Assembly (NCBI GenBank): GCA_022828595.1
Contig: JAKGHH010000003.1
Span: forward strand, 9,176,934 to 9,240,933
DNA from: Nelumbo lutea
Lineage: Eukaryota > Streptophyta > Magnoliopsida > Proteales > Nelumbonaceae
DNA: 64,000 bases
Direction: 5' to 3'
The notes under the pieces: model-generated
Database searches by the model: none
What the model was told of the DNA's origin: nothing
What the model saw: the letters and a program-made list of their open reading frames with translations, nothing else
Position numbers and translations under genes: made by a program
Shown: one piece after another, positions 20,916 to 31,918 of the stretch
Numbering within the stretch: the first letter of the stretch is position 1
Layout of the letters: the number at the start of each line of letters is the position of its first letter

Positions 20916-22409
20916 ACCTAAATTATTGTATAGAAAAAAATTGAGAAAGTAATTTATTTTGAGTGAAAGTATTTTAAAAAAGAGGTACATAAAATAAATA
21001 CAAATTCATAATTTAGTGCTTGCCACTTTGAACTACATGTGGTGACAGCATGAAATAGCATTCGTGAAGCCTTTGGGATGCAGCACGTTTTAGATATTTT
21101 TTCATTTTTTTGCTATTTGGCCCTATAGGCGCATTGATGCAAGAGGAGTTGCTCTCAATAGGATAAAGTGTGATGTCAATAGTTGTAGACATGCATTTAG
21201 TTAATAGGATGTGTATAAGACCTATTTCATATAGCAAAGGTATTTGGGTATTGTGTACACCTTCGTCAAACCCAAACTTCAAGGATGGTGATTCAAATAA
21301 CACGGGGCCTGCAAGTACATTTTTATGGGGAGTAAGAAATAAGTTAGAATAGATGGTAGGTTTTAATATAATCTTAAACTGAAAATATAAGTAAAAGGCA
21401 TTCTAAAAAAATAACGTCGAGTAATACATTGAGTGAAAGCAAGAGCGGACTCCATAAGTTACATGGAGTCATTGAAATAAGGTGGTAGAAAATAGTGGGT
21501 TTAAGTGGCCAAGGGCACCTGTACAAGAAAATTGAATAGAAATTTAGTATATACTAATAGGGTGGGGGAAATGGTATTGGAATATGCATTTACTTTACTA
21601 CCAACTTAGATTTAACTAAAAAGAGAACAATAGTCAATCTCCGAGAGAAACCATAACACATACAGTCAATAGAAGTCAGAGGCAATTCTATGACTGGCAT
21701 AGAGAGGGTACCTATGTAGAAAATTGGGAGTACAAGTATGTTAGGCACACCTAACTTGCCGGATGTGGATTAATTGTAAGCGTGGAGTGTTGTATTACTT
21801 GGGCATTCAAAGATTTTTGTGATTTCAGCGAGGAGCCTACGACTCTCTTCTTGCCAATTTATGTTTGAAATGAATGCAATGACTGGAGAGAGCTACCTAG
21901 GCGGTTCAACAACAATTGTATATGGCTTCCATACACATGAATGAACCAAGTTGTTGAGGACTTGAATCTAGTTGTCCTAAACATTTTGGTTGGGTAATTA
22001 GCAATTATCGAGTTGTATAAATTTAAGTTTAAATTAGTGCTTGTTCAATACCCACAAAAGTAAATCCTTTAGCTCTCTGCAACGGGCTTACTGATTAAGA
22101 ATTCTGCTTGCTTGTCAAACATGGTAAAAGTTCTAGATGTGGTTCAATCTTGGAAAGAGGCGGAAATTTTGTACCTAGAATAAGAGTTCAATGTACCTTA
22201 GGACAAGTCTGTGCGGAAAGTGGTTATAAAGTAATATATGAAATTACCTTGACACTATTGATGTCACTGACACAAAACAATTTGAGCAACCAAAATTTTG
22301 TTGGTTAAGAGTTTCTTTTTTATTGTAGAGAGAGCATGCTTCACACCACAGTCCCTGGTCAATGTTGATGCTTGTGATGTAACCAATTATTCAATAGTGC
22401 TGAACTATT
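20916..22409. other. Helitron 3' non-coding region
   Basis: This lies between the Helitron terminus and the nested solo LTR. One 96-codon minus-strand open frame (21013-21303) has no recognised family. Helitrons often carry long non-coding or captured sequence here, but I recognise no gene fragment. Confidence 0.45.
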
Positions 22410-24259
22410 TGAAGGGATAGGAAATCCATCACATGGACGCTCAGAGATTGCGGAATAAGGGGGTAAATTTCAAAATTTTTTTTCTCTCCCTTCAACTAGG
22501 AGTCGAATTCCCTATTTAGAAAATCATATTTTCAATAATCATTCTTGAACCATAAACTGAACCAGATCTGAACCAAAAGGTGTAGGGAGAGATAATACCT
22601 GATACAGAGAAGTAGTATCTCCCAATGGAGGTGTTCACGCCCAAGGAATGATCCAAAATCTGCTCTCACTAAAGATGGTGCAATGCAGAGTGGAGCGGAA
22701 TCAGCAATGTTCTTCCAAAAGAACTTGATCCTTCTCAAGAATCACCTGTACGGCTTGTTAATACAACTCCCACCAATCTTTTCTCCAAAAGATTGGAATC
22801 AACATCCAATCTTGATTTCTCCCAAGAACTGGAGATCGAACTGTTGTAGGCAGCGTTTGCAGGAAGGAGGCGGCAAGAGAGTATTTGCAGGGTGCAGATT
22901 CTCTCTTCTATGATTTCAGCTCTGAAGACAAGACTATGCATTGCTTGCTTGTGATGTCTAAAGGCTGCCGCCCTCTCTTCATTTTATAGACTTAAAGGGA
23001 TCAGTTCCTAATCCCATTAGGAGTTGCTAACCCAAATCATATATGGATTAGAAGTCCCTTTAAGATAAGGGATAAGGGATATCCCTTATCTTATCTGCAT
23101 ATTAGATCAGTCATCTCCTAATCTAATTATGAACTTTTCAGATTTAAATCTTATTTAGATCTTGAACTCTCTAAGTGGATAGGGTGTGGGCCCAATCCTA
23201 TCAGCTGATCTATCTCAGAATTCGCCCCTTAAGTGACTAATCAAATTAGCCCAGTTCGAAATGAGTTTAAGGCCCATTTAAGGTTATGTATTCATTTAGC
23301 CTTCCAAACTGTTGCCTAGTTGGGCTTCCTTGTATGGCGTGAGACCTAAACATTGATCTACACATCAGCCACATGGGTTTAACCTAGTCTTTGTTACAAG
23401 GCCTGACCGAATACACTGTTATGGACAATGCACCCCCTGAAACCCATCAGATGGGCTCTATGGGCTCAACACTTACCCTAAGTGGTCCCTGCGCCAAGCC
23501 ACCTTGTAACACCTAGAGACTGTGGGCAAATGCAAAATTAGCCCATCAGGTATTATCCTCAATGGTCTTACACTTAACCTCTCAGCCCATAATGATCATA
23601 CACTGCCCGACAAGAGAGGACATCTCCTTTGGCTACAAGGAACAATGTTACACTCTCTGCTTATATGGATCCCGGGAATTAAAACATTTTGCAAATCATT
23701 TCGAAACCATAATTTGTATACTTTTATATCTCATATAAAATATATTTTGCAAAGCAAATCTCAACGATTGAAATCGGCTGCCGACAGTCTTGGTTTCCAA
23801 CAGTGAGAGTGCATCCCCGATCATTACCTTTGTCCGACAAAGGGGTTGATCCTGTCACTATGATCACCCACTCAGATGAATTCTCAAACTGTCCCAACAT
23901 ACCCACGTTTTGACCCCCGTTAAGGATCTCACTGATTGGTATATCAAAGACAGCCCAATCCGACACCTAGTGCAGTATCATAATCGAGTCTAGGGGTCGG
24001 GTGTAACTTTCCAGTTTTGCCCATCAATCTCCAAGGTCCAGGACAATACTGAAAATCTGGTTCAATTCAAATATTCAATTAATCATATACTATATGTGCC
24101 TAGGGGCTCACCCCGACAGCTAAGACAAGCCACTCCAACCGACTTGGTGGCACCACAGTGTCAGCCTTGTCAGGATAGGTCTCTTTAGACCGACCCACTG
24201 GCTATGAACATTCTAAACTAACACGAGTCTTATTAAGTGTCCAATTTAAGGGTATTACA
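22410..24259 (-). repeat. Solo LTR, about 1.85 kb, nested in the Helitron
   Basis: On the minus strand the block starts TGTAATACCCTTAAATTGG and ends ...CCTATCCCTTCA, a TG...CA pair. A TATA box (CTATAAAATGAAGAG, about 22975-22990) is followed by a GGCGGCAGCC leader-like stretch, as in an LTR U3/R region. The last 60 bp recur at 58-120. No primer-binding site or coding region flanks it, so it looks like a solo LTR. No clear 5-bp target duplication was found, so the exact ends are uncertain and the superfamily is not assigned. Confidence 0.6.
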
Positions 24260-24749
24260 CAGAAACATACCGAAGGGAACATAAATCAAATATGCACTTT
24301 TATTCATTTACAATCAACTCATAAAATACATCATTTTGATTGAAGCTAAGGACATACAAAACTGTTTAAGACTATTTTATCAAGATTTATACTTGTGTCC
24401 AACAAATTAACTATTTTATCATCTGGGAGTTGAATACCTGCCGGTGGAATTGAGGGCAACCAGTTCTACCTTGGGTTGGCAGTGAGTTAAGTTCAAAAAT
24501 AGTAAGGGGCTGCGCCAATGCAATCTGGTCTGGGGATGTTCAAGTGCTCCTATAGTACCAAATCATATCTTGCAAGCTAGTATCTTCTTTTGCATTTTTT
24601 TTTCTATAACATTAATTTCAATCAAAGAATGTAAAGTGTTTCATATCAACACAAATTATGAAATACAAATCACTTAATTGAAGGCAAATTATCATGCATA
24701 AGGGTGTTTTGCTTCATCATTATCAGGGTTCCAAGCAATCCTACTACAC
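24260..24749. other. Helitron sequence between the solo LTR and the RPA region
   Basis: No open reading frame of note. It lies just downstream of the RPA-like pieces in element orientation and is probably Helitron 3' non-coding sequence. Confidence 0.45.
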
Positions 24750-25780
24750 TTAACGGTAGAAATAGATAGACCTAGGATCATTGCAAGGTTTGTTGTGAGT
24801 AGGGGTGTGGAGAGTTGATTTTGGGAAAAGAAATTGTATAGTTTGAGTGGACATACCATTGTAGGAGGTAACCTTCATATTTGAACCAAGGACGACGACA
24901 AAATCATTATCTATTTGTTGGAGAGTATCATCATCAATTCCCATGTACATCCCATAGGCTAAATTTAATGGAAGCTTTCTGTTTTGAAACAAGTAAATAT
25001 TAGATGAAGGCATCTAGGTTTTCATGGAGAAAACCAAGTGATGATAATCTTGAAGAACTCTTACTCCTAGTCAACCAAAACAATGTCCATTTTCCAAGAG
25101 TTTCCTACAATAGTTATTTGTGGGTGTACTAAAATAACAACTGTGATAATGTCTGTAAAAAAAGCTGAAGCATAGGTGAGATAACATTTTCGAGTAAATA
25201 GTTTTACTATTCAAGAACTGGAAGTACACTAAGAGCACGTTACCTATGAATACCTTTTTGTTCTTGAAAACATGGAGCCGTTGCAATGACACAAAGTTGA
25301 ATTTATACATTGGAATATCTGGGCAATCTTCCTCTAATTGGGTAACAGTGGTTCTATTAGTGAACTGTAGGTGTACGTAAGTATAGACAATGGTAAATTC
25401 AGTATCAGTAGTGATGACCTTAAGATTTGTCATGCAATAAACCTTGCCTTTGGTAAATATTTGTATAAATCGGTCTATCCCAGTGGTGTACATCTTGACC
25501 TCTATGTCATCACCCTAGATAAGGAAGGCATTGTTTCAATATAGAAGGATATGTTTGTAAGGAAATCCAAAAGTCTATATAAAATTCTTACTTGAGAGTC
25601 AACAAAAATCATCCTACAAATTTGCCCAAGTTGATTTTCCCTTTGGAACGAAAATGTTCCAAGCATCCTTACCAAACGGCCCTTAAAATCCCAGCATAGT
25701 TTGTGAATGTGCAAATGATAAACAGGAATTGGCCTGAAGGGCATTTCACCTAAACAATGAAGAAGAGTTGGATGGTGCAA
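24750..25780 (-). pseudogene. Helitron RPA-like (replication protein A) gene, broken
   Basis: Three minus-strand pieces (25502-25780, 25071-25493, 24750-25013) resemble the RPA70-type single-strand DNA-binding OB-fold proteins of plant Helitrons. Landmarks are WDFKGRLVRMLGTF and LGQICRMIFVDSQ in the first piece and DCPDIPMYKFNFVSLQRLHV in the second, the typical start of the next OB fold. Such proteins may bind single-stranded DNA during rolling-circle transposition. The frame is broken between pieces, and the C-terminus fades near 24750. Confidence 0.65.
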
Positions 25781-26018
25781 ATATAATTCAACAAAGGGAC
25801 AAAAAAGTCAACCTCCATATCTCATACTTGTAAGTAATATGTAATGCAAGTGCTATGGCAAGATAAGCGTAGAGGATTTCTTGAGAGAGTTGAATTTTGA
25901 ATGTTTCACATGAGAATCCACACAAGTAAGAATATGAATAAGTACAATTTAAATGAACAGTAGTCTAATTTTCATATATTTCGTAATTGTAACAAATGAA
26001 ATAATAACTGTAAGACCA

Positions 26019-28467
26019 TCATTGGTGGATAAAGTCTAATACGAATGTTGGTTTTAGCTCACTAAAAACTTCTTTATATACAACATTCCTTGTAAACCCT
26101 GTAGGGCATTTGTTCTTCCTAATAAGCAATATTTTCAAGCCTGATCTAGATAAAACCCTTGATACAACAACATATAGTTGGCCATTGCTAAAAATAGGGT
26201 TTTCCAAATATATGCCAACATGTTTCAGTGTTCGGCCCTGACTCTTGTTAATCGTCATTGCAAATGCAAGCTTTACAGGGAACTACCTTCTTTTCAATTG
26301 AAATGGCAAAGAGGTTCCAGTTGGTGACATTATTATCCTACGTATAAAAACTATTTGGCCGATACGATTGTCTATGATCACCTTTGCTTCTATAACACGC
26401 TTGTTGAGTGCTTCAACAACCAAACGAGTTCCATTGCGCAAGCCGCATGATTGATTCAGATTCTACAACAATATTACAGGCACTCCAACTTTCAATTTCA
26501 AAGAATGATTTAGTAATCCAGGAAAGGTTAGGGAGTTCAAATATTCAAGGGGGTATAAGCTAAGATAGCTTGGAGAAACATCATCAATATTACTAGTGGT
26601 ATCGGCACTAAGATAGATGCATTCATTTCCGGGTATGAGAGATAAAATGTAGGAATTGATAGCATAGACTTCATCGTTCCTTGGTATAAGAATGGCACGC
26701 TCACACAAATATTTTTCATGTTCCTTGGGAAGATACTATTCACCAAGGGAGAGACGCCATCCCCTGTGTCCTCCAATAAGATATCGTCTGGTATTGGAAA
26801 ATAATCGAGCTCCACATCTTCTATAGTGGAAATTCCAATGATGTCACGGAGGATCCAATTTGCAAATGATGCAATTTGTTTAATGTCTTCTAGTTGAGAT
26901 TAGGAATGTACTAATATCATATTTATGTTTAGTTCAATGAGTTGGCATTGAGCCCATAAGGCTGGCGTTTGCAAAAAAGCAGATATGACATCTTGTCGAT
27001 GTCCCTTCAAAACTACAGGTAAGATTTACCTAAAATCACCTCCTAACACAACTATTTTACCACCAAATACTTTATCAAATGCAGCTGGGTCAAAAGGTTT
27101 CATAAGATCTTTAAGTGTTTGATCCAAAGCTTCGAACACATAATGATGAGCCATTGGAGCTTCATCCCATATTATCATATTAGCTACCTGCAAAAATTCA
27201 GCTATTGTAGATCGATGGCTTATTCAACACGTTGGTGTTTCATTTAAGCCAATTGGAATCTTGAATGCAGAATGTGCAGTTTTTTCACCTGTTAATACCA
27301 AATATGCAATTCCAGAAGTTGTAGTTACAACAACAATTTTTTCGCTCAGAGTGCAATTTTGAGATCAATGTTCTCCACAAATATGTTTTGCCAGTTCCAC
27401 CACTACCATAAACAAAGAAAAATCCACCAATGTTGCTCGTGCATGCATTCATAATTTTATTGAACGCTAATCGCTGTTGTGGGTTCATCATGTAGGTGCT
27501 TAAACTCTACCTTTAATGTAGTGACATCATAATATAATTCTTCCCATATTAATCTTTTCAAGTTTCCATGAACAAGGTTGTTAGAAGGGGTTGATATTCT
27601 AGGATAATCAATTAATGACTTGTTATTTTGGTTCAAGATTGCCTCAGTTTCGAGTAGAGCCCAGTTCTATAATTCATTATCAGTGAGTTGGATTTGAGAA
27701 TTTCCAAATTTTGATCAAGCTCGATATTGCAAGTCATCTGATAGATTTTTCCAATGGTTATTCCAAAGCTGTCATGGGATTACGCATTGATAGACAGTTC
27801 TCGTGTCTTCAAAGCATGTCTCTCCATGAAATGTATGAAATAACATGCGAAGGTAATACCTTTCTTCAGATGATGGGTGAGCATAATATAACCTTCCAAT
27901 GGCCATGCCCTTTTTTCACTTGGTCCATATCTCAGCATCGTTATCCCAAACCCAATATCTTGGAATGTCAACATAGGTCAAAACCCTTGCATCAAACCAA
28001 GCTGTAAACATAGTTCTGTCGATTCTAGGCCTTAACATTACTTGCTCTAAATTTTGGTGATCATCAAAGACTATAACTTGTTGATTTTCTAAGTGATTGT
28101 AACCTTTCAACTAGTGGGTTTTAAGTTGAATAGGGAATTTAAAAACTCTCCAGGAGGCCTCAGAGGAAGATGCATATTGTTGGATTTCATCAATTTGTTC
28201 ACAACTATTTATTTCTCTTGGGTGACCAGTTGGCAATTTATGAATAACTAAGTTACTTTGTCAAATCCCTTGTGGATATATTTGGAAAAATATTTTACTA
28301 CATGCATTTTTGCAAGAATCTCAACATTTATGTGAGCATTATATTTTCTTGAAAGATCTTTATTGTAGGGAACCTATCGGTTATAAAGTTGATGAATTCC
28401 AACCTGAGCTACACGTCCGTTGTTCCCCCGACGATAAAAAATGTAACCATCACTATTTACAGATGTA
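26019..28467 (-). pseudogene. Helitron Rep-helicase gene, truncated and broken
   Basis: On the minus strand the Rep part begins at the Tat junction with NSDGYIFYRRGNNGRVAQVG, then a stop in place of the usual Trp before VPYNKDLSRKYNAHINVE. Central domain pieces follow (27780-28110; RPRIDRTMFTAWFDA). The PIF1-like helicase has motif I GSGGTGKT (27285-27491), a DEAP motif II near 27165, GGKIVVLGGDFR near 27050, and the C-terminal MTINKSQGRTLKHVGIYL with QLYVVVSR (26019-26258). The nicking/joining (Rep HUH) catalytic segment should lie beyond 28467 and is absent. In active Helitrons this protein cuts, unwinds and transfers the element. Confidence 0.87.
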
Positions 28468-28853
28468 TCGCCAGGGCCAGCGAATCGTGTATGTGCGTGG
28501 CCTTTACCACCATCTTCAGGGGGGTAGTCCGCACTTGGTACAGGAACCTGGCCCCCGGGTCGATAAAGTGCTGGGCCCAGTTTGTGCAAGTCTTCACCAG
28601 CCAACGGTGCCCCAGAACAGAGGAAAGCATCTTCGGAGTAGTCCAAAGAGAAGGAGAATCCATACGGGGCTACATCAAGCGATTCAACGAAGCATGCTTG
28701 CAGATCCCGCGGTTGGACCCCGCTGTACAGCTCACGGCGGCCAAAAGAGGGGTGACGCACAAAGATTTCAAATGGCACATGGTGGCCAACCAGCCCGCAA
28801 CCGTGGCCGAATTCCTCAAACTCGCGGATAAGTTCATGAGGACAGAGGAATAA
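28465..28853 (+). pseudogene. Tat copy 2 gag fragment
   Basis: The fragment opens inside the conserved gag domain with ARASESCMCVAFTTIFRG, and VVRTWYRNLAPGSI follows, the retrotransposon gag core. It runs to FLKLADKFMRTEE before a TAA. The N-terminal part seen in copy 1 (basic region and PPLDKYDG) is missing. The next open frame (29027) is in a different frame, so a frameshift lies between. Confidence 0.85.
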
Positions 28854-29026
28854 ATCAACCAACGAACCGAAGGCGGGAACGAGAAAAGAAAGATAGAAGG
28901 CAAGCTCTCTAACCCGGTGAATAGAAAAAACCGACCAAGGAGCCGAAGCCGAACCAGTCATTCCCGGCCCCCCTAGCAGTTCGGACGGACTACACACCGT
29001 TAAACAGGAGGCGGACGGAAATCTTA

Positions 29027-30325
29027 ATGACGATCAAAGACGCCCCGTACGTTAAGTGGCCACCTCGCCTAAAGGGAAATCCGAACGAGAGAAATAAGAA
29101 TTTGTATTGTAGTTTCCATAGAGACCATGGTCATAGCACCGAACAGTGTAATAACCTCCGGGACGAGATAGAGGGGCTCATCCGTCGCGGATACTTGAAA
29201 AACTTTGTACAACACAACAATAACAATAAGGAAGGTCGGCAAGGGGAGCACGAAAAAGATGCCCCCGAGCCTAGCAACAGACCTGCCGAACCGTTGCAGA
29301 AGCAACCTCCGGAAGAGAGGCCAGTTTGGGGAACCATCCATGTAATAGTGGGAGGTTCGGTGGTAGCGGGGTGTACCTCGGCAGCAGCCCGGACTTTAGT
29401 TCGCGAAGCGACCCTCGAAGAACGGAACCCCCCAAAGAGACCAAAGACCGAAGAACCAATCTTTTTCACGACGGACGACGCGCGAGGGGTCCACTACCCC
29501 CATGATGACGCCCTTGTCATTAAACTAAGAATCAGCGACTTCGAGGTCAGGCGCGTACTCGTAGATTCGGGCAGCTTAATGGACATCCTCTTCAAATCAG
29601 CATTTGACAAGCTGCAGTTACAGAGGGGCGAGCTGAAGCCCGCGAACACTCCCCTGGTGGGTTTCAGCGGAGAGGAAGTCAGGCCCCTCGGAAAAGTAAT
29701 TGTCCTTGTGGAAGTCGGCACATGGCCTTGTGCGGTCAGACTCAACCATGATTTCCTGGTAGTCGCGACCCCCTCCCCATACAATGCCATAATAGGGCGG
29801 CCGATCACGCATATCCTACAGGCGGCAGTCTCCACCTACTATTTGGCCATGAAGTTCCCTACGGACTTCGGTGTAGGGGTAGCGCGGGGCGACCAGCTCG
29901 AGTCCCGCAAGTGTTATGTTGCCGCCCTGAAGGGAAAAACCAAGGCGGCTGACGACCTCGAATTGGAGCGGCCTGCGGAGCAAGGTGAGGAACGAGCTTC
30001 GCCCACGGAGGAAACTGTCGCAATCCCAAATTCAGCTACGGACCCAGCTCGCACACTAAGCATCGGAGCTTCCATCGAGGACCCCCTACGAGCCGAACTG
30101 GTGAGTTTTTTACTTCAAAATTTAGATATTTTTGCCTGGTCCGCGGCCAACATGCCCGGCATTAGCCCCGGACTGATAACTCACAAACTTAATACTGACC
30201 CTGTAGTCAAACCCGTTAGACAGAAGAAACGCAACTTAGCCCTAGAACGCTGGAGAGCGGTCGACGAGGAGGTCGAGAAGCTCCTCGCAGCAAACTTCAT
30301 AAGGGAAGTCCATTATCCGAGCTAG
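29027..30325 (+). pseudogene. Tat copy 2 gag C-terminus, protease and start of pol
   Basis: A 432-residue open stretch. Near its start is a zinc-knuckle-like YCSFHRDHGHSTEQC, with LRDEIEGLIRRGYL after it. About residue 180 is RVLVDSGSLMDILF, the protease D-S-G triad, and later YNAIIGRPI. The C-terminal part (FAWSAANMPGISPGL) is the linker that leads into RT. The frame ends in TAG at 30323-30325, inside the HYPS*VANPVLVKK motif. In copy 1 the equivalent codon is TGG (Trp), so this stop is a single G-to-A change and the frame continues unchanged afterwards. Confidence 0.88.
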
Positions 30326-31483
30326 GTGGCCAACCCGGTGTTGGTAAAAAAGGCAAGCGGCAAGTGGTGCATGTGCGTCGACTATATCGACCTGAACCGA
30401 GCTTGCCCGAAAGATTGCTTCCCCCTCCCTAGAATTGACCGCCTAGTGGACGCGACCTCGGGAAACGAGTTGCTAAGCTTCCTGGACGCCTACTCGGGCT
30501 ACAACCAAGTTAGGATGGACCCGTCCGATGAGGAAAAAACCAACTTCATAACCGAGTTCAGCCTGTATTGCTACAAGGTCATGCCCTTCGGACTAAAAAA
30601 TGCCGGGGCGACTTTCCAAAGGCTTGTAAATAGGCTATTTCGGCCCCTGATTGGTACGAAGATAGAGTGCTATGTAGACGACATGGTCGTCAAGACTCAG
30701 TTTTCACAAGAATTAATACAAGACTTAGATTCTGTTTTCCAAATCTTGCGTCAATTTAGCATGAAGTTGAACCCCAACAAGTGTGTCCTCAGTGTCACCT
30801 CGGTCAAGTTCCTAGGCTACATTGTTAATCGGCGCGATATTGAGGCCAACCCGGACAAAATAAAAGCCATTCTAGATATGAGGCCACCTCGGAAAGTAAA
30901 AGAGGTTCAGAGGCTAAACGGCCGCATAGCCGCTCTAAGTCGCTTCTTGTCCAAGTCAGCAGACCGCTGCCTACCCTTCTTCAAGGCAGTCAAAGGCAAA
31001 GGGTTCGAGTGGACCCAGGACTGCCAGTTCGCGTTCGACGAACTAAAAGGTTACCTCGCTAGTGTGCCAACCTTAGCCCGGCCCGAAGTGGGCGAGGTCT
31101 TAGAACTGTACCTCTCGGCAAGCGACGAGGTGGTCAGTTCGGTACTATTAAAAGAAACAGACCGGGTCCAGCGACCCATCTATTATGTTAGTAAAATTTT
31201 GCAGGGAGCAGAGGCAAGGTACCCGGAGATAGAAAAACTAGCATACGCCCTAGTAATAGTAGCTCGGAAACTCCGCCCATACTTCCAGGCCCACACCGTC
31301 ATCGTCCTGACTAACAAACCTCTTAGACAAGTTTTACTCAAACCCGAGGTTTCCGGTCGACTGACGAAATGGGCCATCGAACTCAGCGAGTACGACCTCC
31401 GGTACAAACCGAGAACCGCTATCAAGGCCCAAGCTTTGGTAGATTTTATCGCTGAGTGCACTTTCAGCCACGAAGCCCCATAG
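30326..31483 (+). pseudogene. Tat copy 2 reverse transcriptase and RNase H
   Basis: A 385-residue open stretch with a nearly complete RT: KWCMCVDYIDLNRACPKDCF, LSFLDAYSGYNQVRM (first catalytic Asp in FLD), MPFGLKNAGATFQRL, and an intact YVDD at about residue 115. The thumb and connection follow, and then RNase H from about residue 275 (RPIYYVSKILQGAEARYPEI, VLTNKPLRQVLLKPE, ALVDFIAECTF). The catalytic motifs are preserved, unlike copy 1 (YVND). It is bounded by TAG stops on both sides in the same frame. Confidence 0.9.
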
Positions 31484-31918
31484 GTCGAGCCCGAGGTCCC
31501 CAGTTCGGGCGAACCCGGAGCTCCTGAGCCCATAGAGTCCGAACCCCGTGAAGTAGCAGCCAGTGTGGCATCTCTCCTGGTCAGGCAAAGCGCAAACTGG
31601 GATGAGGAGCCCTGGATCCTTCACGTGGATGGTTCCTCGAACCGGCAAGGCAGCGGAGTTGGAATAGTCTTGTGCGGCCCGAGCGGCACAAAATTAGAGT
31701 ACGCACTACGCTTTGAGTTCACGGCATCCAACAACGAGGCAGAGTACGAAGCATTGATCGCTGGGCTGGACCTAGCGCGAAAGGTAAAGGCAAAACACTT
31801 GGTCATTTGCAGCGATTCTCAACTCGTGGTGAACCAAGTTACCGGCGAGTACGAAGCACGCGATCTCTCCATGATCGCATATTTGGCCAAAGTAAAAGAA
31901 GCCCTGCTCAACTTCTAG
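31484..31918 (+). pseudogene. Tat copy 2 archaeal-type RNase H
   Basis: After a short acidic, Pro/Glu-rich linker, ILHVDGSSNRQGSGVGIVL opens the second RNase H with an intact DGSS. SNNEAEYEALIAGLDLA supplies the Glu and VICSDSQLVVNQV the next Asp. The presence of this domain assigns the element to the Tat lineage. The frame ends in TAG (31916-31918) after ALLNF, the same position and codon as copy 1 (2091-2093). Confidence 0.88.

Larger units (their letters stand above)
20879..28467 (-). mobile_element. Autonomous-type Helitron, 5' truncated and decayed
   Basis: The minus strand carries Rep-helicase pieces (26019-28467), an RPA-like region (24750-25780) and a canonical 3' end at 20879. The order Rep-helicase, RPA, then terminal hairpin and CTAG is as expected for plant Helitrons. 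The Rep domain is cut at about 28467, where Tat copy 2 begins, so the 5' end of the Helitron is lost. A solo LTR (22410-24259) is nested in its 3' part. Many stops and frameshifts show it is inactive. Confidence 0.85.
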
